Below are positions 11,662-22,298 of a stretch of 64,000 bases of DNA, one piece after another. A program made the position numbers and the translations under genes. The stretch is taken from contig CM041292.1 in NCBI GenBank assembly GCA_023052935.1, forward strand, positions 99,364,587 to 99,428,586. Reading direction: 5' to 3'. This DNA is from Piezodorus guildinii. Its lineage: Eukaryota > Arthropoda > Insecta > Hemiptera > Pentatomidae. The notes beneath the pieces are model-generated. The model was not told where the DNA came from. It worked only from the letters and a program-made list of their open reading frames with translations, and did no database searches. Every line of letters starts with the position of its first letter. Positions within the stretch are counted from its first letter, which is position 1.

Positions 11662-12834
11662 TCTACTATTCAGCAGTGCCATCGTGTGGAGGATGTGGTA
11701 TCCTCTACATAGGAGCGCGGAATGTACTGCACTGGAGCCTTTCTAGACGTGGAACAGGCTTTTGATCGAGTTTGGCATCCAGGACTGCTCTACAAACTCC
11801 GCAAATTCCTCTCTCCGACATATTTCCTAATAATCCGCTCCTACCTTACAGGTAGAACCTTTAAAGTCAATCATAACCTCTCCTACTCCTCAGTATTCAA
11901 TCAGTCAGCCGGTGTACCTCCAGGTAGTATCCTAGGCCCAATCCTCTACACGGTGTATACAGCTGATATCCCTATCTATCCAAGCACTTTCCTCTCTACT
12001 TACGCTGATGACACATGTGTGCTATCCGTAAATAATGATCCTATTGTTGCTTCTCAAGTCCTATAGAACCATTATCCGCCATTGCAGAATGGTGTCACAA
12101 TTGGAGAATCAAAATAAATCCTAATAAATCCCATCAAATAACCTTCACTCTACGACGTAAACCTATGACTTCCTGTCCAGTTGTTTACTTTTATCATACC
12201 CCACTCATCACTGTAGAACAAATACGATACCTTGGACTTCATCTTGACAAACGTCTAACGTGGAATCCTCATACAAGACTTTAGAGACAGGAAACTGCTC
12301 GTAGATATCGACTATTAAAACACTTACTTGACAAACGATCAAAACTCTCTCTTTACTTCAAAAAACTCATTTACACAACCATTATTAGACCTATCTGGAC
12401 TTGTGACATAGAGCTATGGGGCTCCACTAAACCATCGAATTCCTCCCGCATCCAATCCATCCAATCCAAAATCCTTCGTCAAATCCTAAGCACTCCTTAC
12501 TTTGTTACTAACAAACTCATCCATAGAGACCTGAATATCCCACTAGTTACAGAAATCGCTCAAAAAAGATACACCTCCTTTCATTCCAAATTGCCCGCCC
12601 ATACAAACCCGCTTGTCCGCATCCTCTCATCGACATATATTCCCGATAATCCTCCGAGGCGTCTGAAAAGACGGTGGCCTCGAGACCTGCTGAACAAATA
12701 ATCATTGAAGTTCTACCGCTGGATAGATTCTTCTCATGTCTTTTTCAAGCCAATTGTCTGTTTTTAGCACACTTACTTATTGTACTATGTAAATTGTACA
12801 GTTGTAAATATCAATAAAAGAATTTTTTTAAAAA
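11662..12834 (+). mobile_element. Jockey-A LINE, longest local copy, 5'-truncated
   Basis: Carries most of the RT palm and thumb. The open part at 11,722-12,066 has 'FLDVEQAFDRVWHPGLLYKL' (catalytic D), 'AGVPPGSILGPILY' and the 'TYADDT' catalytic box at about 11,998-12,015. A frameshift near 12,064 and a stop near 12,282 break the frame. Downstream phases continue with 'YLGLHLDKRLTWNPHT', 'IRPIWTCDIELWGS' and the family end 'RRLKRRWPRDLL', with a stop near 12,700. The 3' UTR closes with 'gtaaatatcaataaaag'. The 9-bp direct repeat 'ttacctaac' at 11,653-11,661 and 12,835-12,843 is the target-site duplication. It is inactive, but retains more RT than any other copy here. Confidence 0.92.
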
Positions 12835-13189
12835 TTACCTAACAAACACTTTACAAGCTCTATACAACTGACTGAATTTAATCAACTGAATCTCAAAGAG
12901 AGTATGCAAGCTCCATAGTTTTGCTTAGAGTAGGAATCTGAATTCTATTTTAAATATGTAACTATAAAACGAAATTGAGTTTTTTTTTCTTGTTTTTTTT
13001 TTTTTTTTTAAGAGAAAAACATTAAATTTTGACATTAGTTATCATAATGTACATACGAAACAGATTTTGCCACGTGTGCAGGCTGAAAGGTGAACGTTAA
13101 TATCTCACTTCTCTTGTCTCCTTAACCCACGGAATAAATTCATTTACCTATTATTTTCCTATAACTGTTTTCACAAACCCTCATGCTTA

Positions 13190-13520
13190 CTCAATCTTAG
13201 CTTTTGCGTGTTCAAAAGGAGAACGGAGAAATTTATATTGGATCTCGCTACAAACAATGGAATTATACAAGGTAATATCCCGGGGTGGAAAATTAGATCG
13301 TGGGATCAAAGGGAGCCGAACCAACGATGGGATTTAATTGGAGGTTTACCGTCAAAGGAATTTGAAGTGTCAGGGCGTGATTAGGAGGTATGCGATGGCG
13401 CTTTTAGATTGGCCCGCCTTTCATAAATACTTCAATAGCAAAGCCTAATTGAGTCAGAGAGATGCCTCGATGGCTCTTATCTCCTGCAATAATCAATGGG
13501 GCCAAAGAACATTTCCTTTT
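13190..13520. promoter_or_regulatory. Candidate conserved non-coding island 6
   Basis: GC-richer, non-coding. Holds a TCF-type 'gggatcaaaggg' (near 13,311), a SOX-type 'aacaatgg', 'tttcataaa', 'cctaattgag' and 'aataatcaatgg', a mixed set of developmental factor cores within 300 bp. These are short motifs and could occur by chance. Conservation would be the test. Confidence 0.28.
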
Positions 13521-14150
13521 TATTTTTTTTATTTATTATTATTATTATTTTGTTTTGTAAGGTAAATCTTATTAAGAAGACTAATCTGATTTATAGCGTA
13601 CACGAAGGGGGTTCTATTTCTGATCACTTGTTTTGAAAGATCTTCCAGAATAATCTCCGAGAGTTTGGAGATCGTAAATAAACTTGCAAAACAAACCAAA
13701 AAGTTTTAAAAATTTAAGTTGTGCATATATTAAAATGCAATATATGTTTTTTTCTGTCTATAAATTTAGATATGCGTGATTGAATCAAAAAAGTTTTAGC
13801 ACAAGTTCGTAAAATTAGTACAAATCAAATTTAAAATTGACATTAACAACGAGGAAGGACATTTATTTAGACTTAAGAGACATCATTATGATTATTTTTT
13901 TGGATCGGCATTAAAATAATTTACAATGTAAATCCGTTTTTAGCTGTACGTGGCGGAAATAGTACTTAGCGTAGGCCTGAAGACAAAATATGTGCACACA
14001 TTGTAAGTGGTGCTTATCCTTTGGTATTGTCAAGTTTAAGTTGTTTCTGTTTTATATTGTAGAATATGATTTTTACTGTAGAGATTTTGCTATCTAGTTT
14101 ATTTATCTCTCACTAGGTATTATCACAAGTTTAGAACTAATTTGTCTTGT
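13521..14150. other. Unannotated AT-rich stretch
   Basis: Low-complexity 'attattatt' around 13,535-13,550. Otherwise nothing supported. Confidence 0.4.
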
Positions 14151-14156
14151 CTTTTT

Positions 14157-14181
14157 TTATATATATATATATATATATATA
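14157..14181. repeat. (TA)n microsatellite
   Basis: Uninterrupted TA dinucleotides. Confidence 0.95.
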
Positions 14182-14327
14182 AAACTAAGTTCCCAGATAC
14201 ATCTATTCAGGTATGTGAAGTCTGTCACCACCACTATAGTTCTGGTCTATTACCGCAATATGGATACCTTCTTTCTTCCTTCCTACTTGTAGAATCGTAC
14301 TTTTTTTTTAGTATTTATAAGCATCTA

Positions 14328-14735
14328 TTATCGGTAAAACTCTACATACCATTCCACGATTGTCAACTGCAACTTTTTTAATGAGTCCTTAAACAATACT
14401 ACATTGTCGGCGTAGAGGAGAAGCTGTATCACTACAGGATTAAGATTCCTACTTCTCAGGAATGTCCTGTCCTTTCTTCTTTTACAAATGGATGCTATTT
14501 CATCCATGAACAGTAAAAACAACAAAGGGCTAAGGCTGATTCTTTGTTTTGCCCTTTTGCAATATTGAAATAATTTTACTGAAGCACGCTCAGCCTGACT
14601 ATTCCTTTGTGCTCTTAGTATGTATATTTGCCTCTTTGAGGTTTCTCCGAACGTTCTTCGCTTTCCATATTTTATCTCGTGGAACCGAGCTAATGGCAGA
14701 TTCGAGTTCAAGGAAAGCCAGATAGTTTTATCACA
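14328..14735 (-). pseudogene. LINE reverse transcriptase core relic (inverted part)
   Basis: The minus-strand frame at 14,328-14,711 carries the RT palm signature: 'ISLSPLLFLLFMDEI', equivalent to the usual 'CPLSPLLF..F.DEI' block, then 'LLLYADNVVLF', where the catalytic YADD has become YADN, so the enzyme would be dead. It continues to a 'LQLTIVEW' helix. It abuts plus-strand sequence encoding the C-terminus of what may be the same LINE type. Confidence 0.8.
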
Positions 14736-14739
14736 TAAT

Positions 14740-15195
14740 TCTCAATGAGAAAATTTGGTCACAATTTTGGCGTATGGGAGTGTTAAGTAGGGGTATATTA
14801 ATAGAACGACAAGAAAGCAGAATCACTCTTGGTGAAATGAAACTTCTGCAAAGAACGATTGGAATTACAAGAAAAGACTTAGTTGGCAATGAAATTATTC
14901 GTCAGGAACTGCAGATAGCACCAGTGAAAGACCTCCTAGAAACTCGCCAGCGAGTTTTGGCCATGTTGTTAAGATGGACGGTCACAGAGATCGTCTAAAT
15001 ACCACTTGTACCGCATGGCAGAAGCCTTAGTGGCCGCTCGCTCCAAGACGTCCTATCTGGACTAAATTAATTAACAGGACCTCAGACGAGCAAAGAAAAT
15101 GGCTAGAAAAATGGGGAAGAATAGAATTCCTGGCTGGATGCTCCTCTACGCTGAAAGGCACTAATGAGGAAAGCAAAACAAGAAGAAAAATAGTA
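14740..15195 (+). pseudogene. LINE C-terminal relic (direct part)
   Basis: The frame at 14,774-14,998 has 'RQESRITLGEMKLLQRTIG', 'TRKDLVGNEIIRQEL' and 'LLETRQRVLAMLLRW', matching the region that follows the RT domain in the 'E.KLLRR..G.TR.D...NE.IR.EL' type of LINE. Broken frames continue to about 15,190 with 'RTSDEQRKWLEKWGR'. It lies head-to-head with the RT core fragment on the other strand, as expected for a twin-primed insertion. Confidence 0.75.
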
Positions 15196-15199
15196 TCGC

Positions 15200-15540
15200 C
15201 TATATAGAGTAGCTGTTATCTTATTTTTGTTTATTTTGTTATTTTAGTTATCTTATTTTGTTTATCTCAATGTGAAGTTATCTTATTTTAGTGTTGTATT
15301 TATGTTTATTTTGTAGTAATTGCTATAATTCCCTTCTTATTCATGTCTTAGATGAATGTCACTTCTTTCCATTGACCAATTTTTGTGATCTCAGTTACCT
15401 TCAAAAAGGTAACAAGGTAGTTATTCGGATTTACATAAAGTCTTCGAGACTTTAGGAAAAACTTAAGAAATTTCCATCAGATTTTCCTACTCCTCCTAAA
15501 CTACAATATTTTAAATAGATATGATTGCTAATATACTAGT
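15200..15540. other. T-rich low-complexity stretch
   Basis: Loose repeats of 'cttattttgtttatt' at about 15,218-15,320. No gene seen. Confidence 0.5.
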
Positions 15541-15546
15541 ACTCAC

Positions 15547-15760
15547 GGGTGTAGCCAGCGAGGAGACTGGCGATGCCGGCAGCATATACGGCGGTGGTCC
15601 TGGCGGTGGCCTCCTCCTCGGAGGTGGAGTACTCCCGCCACTCGGAGCTGCGCTGCCTCCTCAGCCGCCCCAGCTGCCTCGAGCACCGCCGGCTCTCCAT
15701 CTCCAGCTCTACCTCGCTCTCGGTACCTCTTCTTCGGCACGCCTGCTCCTCATCCCTGCC
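15547..15760 (-). CDS. Candidate internal exon of an unrecognised host gene
   Basis: A 214-bp, strongly GC-rich block in AT-rich surroundings. On the minus strand it is preceded by a good acceptor (pyrimidines then 'cctatag') and followed by a consensus donor 'gtgagt' (15,541-15,546). Starting in phase 0 it is open throughout. It begins GRDEEQACRRRGTESEVELE, is rich in Arg, Glu and Ser, and ends in an Ala/Tyr-rich stretch 'AVYAAGIASLLAGYTR'. It ends one base into a codon, giving a phase 1 donor. Other frames on both strands are also partly open because of the GC content. Neighbouring exons are not in view and I do not recognise the protein. Confidence 0.5.
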
Positions 15761-15872
15761 CTATAGGAAACAGGATTGTCATTAGGTATAGAGTGTATAG
15801 ATACAGGTATCAGTGGTATAGAAAATATAACTTTTATTTGGAATCGATATACAAGAGATGGACACACTGTAT

Positions 15873-15967
15873 GGGCCTTTTTATACTGCACATGTTTTGG
15901 GCGGCTTAAGCGGTAGCTAGGAACGGGCTTCCGCTTAAACGCAAAGAGCTTGCAGTATAAACAGGCC
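15873..15967. mobile_element. 95-bp palindromic MITE
   Basis: The ends 'gggcctttttatactgca' and 'tgcagtataaacaggcc' are inverted repeats of about 17 bp around a 60-bp core that is itself partly palindromic ('cggcttaagcgg'). A related left end occurs at 6,744. The three flanking bases (tat/tta) do not give a clear target duplication. PIF/Harbinger affinity is a guess from the GGGC terminus. Confidence 0.6.
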
Positions 15968-16559
15968 TTAAGTTTCAGATTACATCAAAGATTTTAAAAT
16001 TCTGTAATTTTAACACTTTAATAATTTTTTTTTTTTTTTTTTAAATATATACTTTTCTACAATTAATGGCATATCTCCTGAAATTAGAGTACTGATATAG
16101 AATAGAATATAAAAAAGCTTTTATCGTGGGACGTAAGTTAGTTGTTAGTATCTTAAGAATAACATGAATGTCACAAATAAAGGTAGCACATCTGGCCAGA
16201 AAACATTAGATAGATTAAATTATTTACATAGTGAAAAGAGATAGAGAAAGATATTCGCATAAATGTATGTACATAAACACATCTATGTACAAAAGAAAAG
16301 AAAAAGCATAAAGTAAAGTAAATAAATACAGTAAATGTAAATTAAAAAACAAATATGTTTTTTTATAATCAGCATTAATTGAATAAGGAAACAGTTATTG
16401 AGCTAAATAATACATAAAAAAAAAATAAAAAAAAATTGTGTAAGTAATATACTCATAAACAAGAAGGGAGTATGAAGCAAGGGGAAAAGAGAGATAGGGT
16501 TTACCAAGGGAAGAAGAAAAAATAATTAAGGTATTTGTTTCATCAATGCGAATTTTGTT
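15968..16559. other. Unannotated AT-rich stretch
   Basis: T run near 16,025-16,042. Nothing else supported. Confidence 0.4.
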
Positions 16560-17015
16560 TCCATTGACTTGAGAATGAACTTTATACCGTCCGAAATTTG
16601 TTTAAAGGATCCCTGGAGCGAGTCTTAAATTTAATTGAGTTACCCATCGGAGTCAGGAGCTCCTCCCCAGAACATGACCGCCCCGGAGACAAACAGGATC
16701 CAAAGAGAATTATCAGGCTTATGCAATTGGAAGGGAGAGAGGGCGAGGAGGCATACACAGGGTGACGCACGTGTGGCGAATGGCTCCTGATGAGACCCGA
16801 TGATTTGATTAGCTGCCAATGGATTGACTAACACCGCCTAACAAGATTGCTCCCGGATTAGCAAGGGATCTGCCTTGGATTAGCCTCCTGATAACAGTGG
16901 GGCCTGTCCTCCAGGATCCGGTCGTCGGGAAGCTAATGAATTGGATCAAACAGCTCCAGGCAGGTAGAGCCCCTTAGCAGCAAACAGGGGAGCAAACTCT
17001 CCCCAAGCACATGTC
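16560..17015. promoter_or_regulatory. Candidate conserved non-coding island 7 with K50 homeodomain sites
   Basis: The largest GC-richer island of the left half. Two 'ggattag' sites (16,855-16,861 and 16,877-16,883) fit the TAATCC core bound by K50 homeodomains of the Otd/Gsc/Pitx type. Further TAAT-type sites occur at 'ttgattagctgcc' (near 16,806) and 'gctaatgaattgg' (near 16,932). Minus-strand frames of 62-64 codons lack domains. An enhancer role is inference. Confidence 0.3.
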
Positions 17016-18029
17016 GTGCCAACTATTAAGATTTAATTACATACACATAAATTAAATCCAGCTTCAAGCCTACAGAATATGATGTTGAAATAGAATGTAA
17101 AAGTAAAGAAGTATAGAAGTAAAAGTAAAGGCTGGTTTTGCAGGCGTAACACCAGACTATGGTCATCAACACCTGTGGAAACGCTTAGGAGATATTCACT
17201 TTACAAGAGATTGAACGAACATTAGAATATTCCTGAAGCCTTCTGAATAAGCTTCTCATTGTCTACTAGAGCTATTGTTACATCATTCCTCTGAAAGTAG
17301 GACTTAACTTCTGAGAGATTCGTACACCAAGAAGTACTTTCAGCATCTTGGCGGTAGTTCTCTTTTAAACAAATACATGAATGAATATCACAGGCGCGTC
17401 AGGGATAAATAAGAGATGTTGTTGATGATCCAGAAACGTTAATGTTACTTAATCAAGACAAATATAAAAAATAAAAATTTGTTTTAAAAAAGCCAAAAAA
17501 TTCGGAATATCATCAGGAATAAATGTATGTGCAATATAGAACAAAATATGCTGTGCAATTTACTAATAGTACATAACCACAAAGAAGCACGTGTGTGTAC
17601 AGTAGGCACAGATAGATTTCGAAAGGAAATCAGTCATATCCGGAAATGGCCAAAGAATTTACATTGAACAATAGTACTATCACAATATATCGTGAACTTA
17701 GAGAATCAAATTCAACTCCCGTAATGTTAACGTAACTATTTAATCATATTTTTAGGATTGTCTTGCAAATTTATAACAACTATAATATTAGTATTTATTT
17801 TGCAGCACACAGCTGCTGTTCTTACACTCCAGGTAGTTGATTAATATCTTTTTTTCCCCTTGAATGGGTGGACCATACATCCACTTTACAATTATATTTT
17901 ATTAGTGAAATCATTTATAACTTTACTATAGTATTAAATTCTTTTGTTGATTGATGTGAAATATTCATTTATACTGCAAACCTTTTTTATGCTACTAAAT
18001 TTTCATAACTAACATAGTGATTATTATTT
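17016..18029. other. Unannotated stretch
   Basis: No supported gene. A helix-turn-helix-like stretch near 17,645-17,715 is too short to assign. Confidence 0.35.
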
Positions 18030-18300
18030 ATCTTCAAGAACATTTTTTCTCTTATATGGCGGGCATTCTAGTACTAGATGTTTGAGGGTCTCCCTTCTCC
18101 ACACTTGTCACATTGTAGAGTTCCAGATACGCCTATTTTATGAAGATACTGCTTGCATATACCGTGATTAGTCCTAATTCTGATGTAGGTTTCATAACTT
18201 ACTTCTTATAGTATGCTACTGTGCAGCTTAAACTTTTATATGTTTTTGCTCCAATGCGGCTCAAGAAAGTTTTGCTCAATACGGTACAAGGCATTGGCAG
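18030..18300 (-). pseudogene. LINE C-terminal zinc-finger relic
   Basis: Reading the minus strand from about 18,200, pieces 'IRTNHGICKQYLHKIGVSGT', 'LQCDKCGEG' and, after a one-base shift, 'TLKHLVLECPPYK' appear. This is the RLRTGHG...C..CG.. ETxxHLLxECP motif at the C-terminus of RNase H-bearing or R1/Jockey-type LINE polyproteins. The rest of the element is not recognisable. Confidence 0.7.
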
Positions 18301-19399
18301 TCAACCAGCCCTCAGGTTACAAGATAACTATCCCACTTGGCTGACTGTGAGGGGTGCTTCCCTTCGGCAGCCCTAGGTGAGTTGCAGGAGTAATTGGTAA
18401 TTACACTCTTATTAAAGCAGGTTCTGGAATCGATACTGCCACATCAAGGGGAAGTCTCTTTGAGTCGTTTTTTGTAGCAGTGTATTAAGATTGCTGGGTG
18501 GGAAGTCTGGTTGCAGGCAGTCATTCGTTTTATGAAATGCTTTGAAGCCTGATGGTGAATCATTTATTCATTAAATGGCAGAGGTAAAGCTGTGGACCGA
18601 GGGTGTGCTACACTAATAATGATTCTAACTAAGATTTTATTTCAATACACAACACACACAAAGTATTATATAAATATTAGACAGATTTGTTGATTCCTGT
18701 GAATAATTCAATTAACATTTATTTTAATTCGATTTAGCTTAAATAAAAAAAATAGAAAAGAAACCAAAAACAGAATAATGCATTATTCACATTGTTTTTT
18801 TGACGTTGACCATCGGGCGATCTAAGACATCACTAATGACATAATTTTTTATTTTTTTCACGGAACGGCCATAGAACCACGCGAATATCATGAAACTTGC
18901 CTTCTTTCTTAATGGCATAATTATTATATATAAATTGTGCAAATATTCTTTTAAAGGTCAATACTGTTATAAAATCACAGGTGCTGTTTTTTATCACGCA
19001 TGAGGCAAGACATATAAATAAATGCAAAAACCAAAATTGTCCATAAATACCATACAATATTCCATTTGTGACAACTGTGGTCCAAATTGATGTATTTACT
19101 TTTTTATAAAAATCACGTAATATTTCAACACGCCTTTCTTCCTAAATTATTTCAGATTATCTTTTTTTGCGTTTGTGAAGATCATGTATAAGGGACCATC
19201 TTAAAGGCAATATTAATATTTTTTTTTAATATTACGTTCTGTTTTATAGTGGATATTAATAATAGTGTATACCCTGATACTGTCAGATATTTCAATTTAA
19301 TTAATAAAATGTAATGGTGATATTAGCAACTACCAAAACTATTGTTTTACCTGATGATAATGTACAGCTTATCTGAATCTGATATTTGTAAACAGATTA
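18301..19399. other. Unannotated AT-rich stretch
   Basis: Moderate-GC text at 18,300-18,600 may be further LINE debris. Nothing I can name. Confidence 0.35.
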
Positions 19400-19960
19400 C
19401 TTTATTATCTTGAATGTAATTTTGTAAGCGAATTATTTTCTTTTTGAGTTATTACTGATGCAACGAGGAGACTCAAGATGAATCCCTTCGCCCAAGATAG
19501 AGAAGAGAACGAAGAAAGTCGAAAACGCCAATTATCAATATCCAGATTGTTATAAATATCATTTTTCTCACGAATGAGGGGAAAATGTCGCGGTCCAGCC
19601 AATCTCCATCCTGAAGACCTCGATCCACGATTTCTTCCTCATTTTATTTGATGCATCCGCCTTATATGGATGTACCACCTCAGTCTCCTCAGTCCGATTT
19701 TGCTGTTGACAAACAGATGAATCTCCATCCTTTCCCGAATATATCATTTTAAAGTCTTTCCATTCTTGTTACAAGTATCTTCGCCAAAACCCCATGTCCA
19801 CTGCTTGAAGCTTTCAAGAGCGCAGGGAGGACATGGTCCGTGTTTCAGCTGCATTCTTTAAGATGGGTTCAACGATAGCTTGGAAAATTCTCCTTCACAA
19901 TCGCCTCGTTCCACAGAAACGGGTGGAGCATGCGCCTGGCTTCTCGAGCTTGTTGTTGTA
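19400..19960. other. Candidate conserved non-coding island 8
   Basis: GC-richer, with only short domain-free frames. No distinctive motif stands out. Could equally be unrecognised old transposon sequence. Confidence 0.2.
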
Positions 19961-20295
19961 GTTTTTGTTTTAATTTTAAGGGCAAAAAACTGCTGATGGT
20001 TATTATCGCCCTCGGATCTTTACAAAAAACAAAATAAAAAGAAAAACGATTTACCAAAATGATATCAGAAAAAAAAAAATTAAGAAAAGAAAACAACGAA
20101 CAAAATACTAAAACAATACAGTAACATTAAAAAATAATAAAAATAAAGGTAAACAAAAATAAAATAAACGAAATTAACAATTATGATAAAAAACAAAAAC
20201 AAATAACTAATAATAAAAAATAAAACACAAATATGATAAAAATAATCAATAATACAAAAAAAAATTAAATTGAAAAAAGAAAAGAAAAAAAAAAA

Positions 20296-20357
<62 letters not shown>

Positions 20358-20433
20358 AAGAATAATAATGATTTAAGTATAAAGAGATAAAATAAAATTT
20401 TAGTTTAAACTGTATGATGAAGAAGAAGAAGAA

Positions 20434-20479
<46 letters not shown>

Positions 20480-20496
20480 TATATAAAAAAAAAGAA
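19961..20496. repeat. A-rich low complexity with two (TA)n microsatellites
   Basis: Purine/A-rich tract with TA dinucleotide runs at 20,301-20,352 and 20,442-20,472. The long minus-strand open frame here encodes only Tyr/Ile/Phe runs and is an artefact of composition. Confidence 0.9.
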
Positions 20497-20920
20497 GTTA
20501 TATTTGCTGAAATAGACGAATATTCTTTATAAACTTGATGGCACTGCTGATAGTTGCTTCATTATCGCCCAAAGTCTCAGAGACATGGTGTGGCACCCCA
20601 AATGTTTTAATTTCTCTCCTGTACCGTGGACAGTGCTCAAAAATATGACTCACCGTGAAAGTCACTTTACAGTGAGTACATTCTCGAGCTTGTTCTGGTT
20701 TTCTCTGAACGTCAGTTTCCGAAGATCCAGAGGAGTAGATCCAGATAGATAGAGGAGATCCAGGTAAGATCCCAAATATTTAAAAACATTAACGTTTGTA
20801 CATGTCTCAAGGTTAACATAAAGGTCATCATGATTTAAACACATATATTCAGTATTTTTGAAATTTATTTTAAGTCCTATGGACTCAAGATACATCATCA
20901 TCGTTCAAATGCATCCTGGT
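20497..20920 (-). pseudogene. LINE C-terminal relic
   Basis: Two reverse-strand pieces. The upstream part (about 20,700-20,901) encodes 'YLESIGLKINFKNTEYM' and 'VFKYLGSYL', the RT thumb motifs 'GLKIN..KTEYM' and 'KYLGS'. The downstream part (about 20,497-20,690, other frame) encodes 'CTHCKVTFTVSHIFEHCPRY' and a C-terminal 'IKFIKNIRLFQQI', like the Cys-His end of Jockey/R1-type LINEs. Either a decayed single element or two pieces joined. No catalytic box remains. Confidence 0.65.
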
Positions 20921-20934
20921 CAACCGCAAAAAAG

Positions 20935-21080
20935 AGAGAGACATTAAATTATTTAAATACTACAATCTACCGATGTATAGCTTCTCTACATGTCTTGCTA
21001 ATGACTATTTTCTTTTAGCCTATTTACTAGATGTGTTATACAATACAGTTGTATATATCAAAAAATAATTTTTAAAATAA
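20935..21080 (+). mobile_element. Jockey-A 3' UTR fragment
   Basis: Follows the same order as the Jockey-A tail at 12,700-12,830: 'ctaccg.tg.atag.ttct', 'catgtctt', 'gtacagttgtaaatatcaa'-like text and an A-rich end at 21,055-21,080. Only the tail remains. Confidence 0.5.
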
Positions 21081-21279
21081 ATACCATTTTCATCACAATT
21101 GATTAATCAACTTATATCATTACTGATTTATGAACTAGAAACCATATTTACACATACTTATAATGTATGAGAATAATTTTTCTTTCACTTCTAAATTAAT
21201 TAATTTTCTCTAAAATCCATACCGTCAAATTTCTGAAATTCAGAACCAGCTATTCAAACCGTTTAATCAACACACCATT

Positions 21280-21690
21280 AAGCTTGAGGTGGTTGGTCCA
21301 TACCGCTGTATAAGAATTATATCTCAATTTGGGAAGGTTCACTGCTGGAGAAGAATCGCTTCCACGAGGGCGCACACAAAAAGCACCCTCAAGAACGTCC
21401 TGGGCAGGGTGGAGGGGCAGGACGAGGTAATATTCAGGGCAGCTAATAGAGGGCGCTGGTTAATATTCCTCAAGACAAACTGAAGATGTCCTTTGATACG
21501 TGCTCAAAGCGGGCCACAATCAAATACCGCACCTCATCCCTTCCTATACCTTACAGTAGCAATAAAAGCTTCCCCTCCCGGGCCGTCACTAACATAACAA
21601 ACAATTTATACCGCCTGCCTCGTTATTTTTTATTAGCTTCCTTCCTCTTCCTCCTTTGGCAGGGCTTCTTCCTCATCACTTCGTTATCCG
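21280..21690. other. Candidate conserved non-coding island 9
   Basis: GC-richer block with short overlapping frames in several phases but no domain and no convincing splice sites. Resembles the other islands. Confidence 0.22.
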
Positions 21691-22017
21691 CCCCTGTGTG
21701 CCTTCAACAGGGACCGTGTTGCACAAACATGTCTCTATATCCTGTTTGTTATGTGCTTCATGCCACATCCGAATGTTCGAATTTAATCTCAGTATACTTC
21801 CTTTGAACAACCTCATTAGCGAGAATCTACCGCAGTCAAATACAACACACAATTCTATCATGTACTTATTCAGTGTACGTAACCCATCATGTACAAAATT
21901 ACATAATTCGTTAGCGAATCAAAAAGCAATTAATTATACGTTTCGTTTCGGATTTATGGTAATTAAAAAAGACAAGAAATCTGATATTAATGGATTTATA
22001 AATTAAAATACCTCTCA

Positions 22018-22298
22018 TCGGAATCACCTGTGGCAGCGTTGCTAGCATAACATCCTTCTATGCCAAAGAACAACGGGTGGTCCTAGGATTTTTAAATGGG
22101 AGTAAAAACTCCTTTGTTATGCCGTCCTTCGGAGGGGATGTAATAAGGTGTTCCCCAGCCTGTACTATGTCAGGTATTCGTTAAAAATCACTATGCTAAT
22201 TAAACCTGGGTGGGCATAATTTAGGACTCCCACTGTAACGTCGTCGGATAAGCCACAGTAGCTAAAACTGACCTTAAATAAACAAACAAACAATACTT
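22018..22298 (+). mobile_element. SINE-1 copy (tRNA-derived)
   Basis: Head 'gctagcataacatccttcta' matches the tRNA-like head of the family. The body has 'ggtggtcctaggatttt', 'tatgccgtccttcggagggg', 'aaacctgggtgggca' and 'ttaggactcccactgtaacg'. The tail is 'taaataaacaaacaaac'. Box B is degraded in this copy; it is clear in the copy at 63,255. Related copies lie at 36,535, 41,185, 62,590 and 63,255. Confidence 0.85.

Noticed and set aside
15521..15766. Plus-strand Gly/Pro-rich frame over the candidate exon
   Set aside because: It is the antisense of the GC-rich exon, without splice sites that fit. The minus-strand reading has both sites.
17640..17715. Helix-turn-helix-like peptide 'EMAKEFTLNNSTITIYREL'
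   Set aside because: Only about 24 codons, with no transposase motif or termini around it.
20080..20475. Minus-strand open frame of 131 codons
   Set aside because: It encodes Tyr/Ile and Phe runs from TA and A-rich low-complexity DNA.
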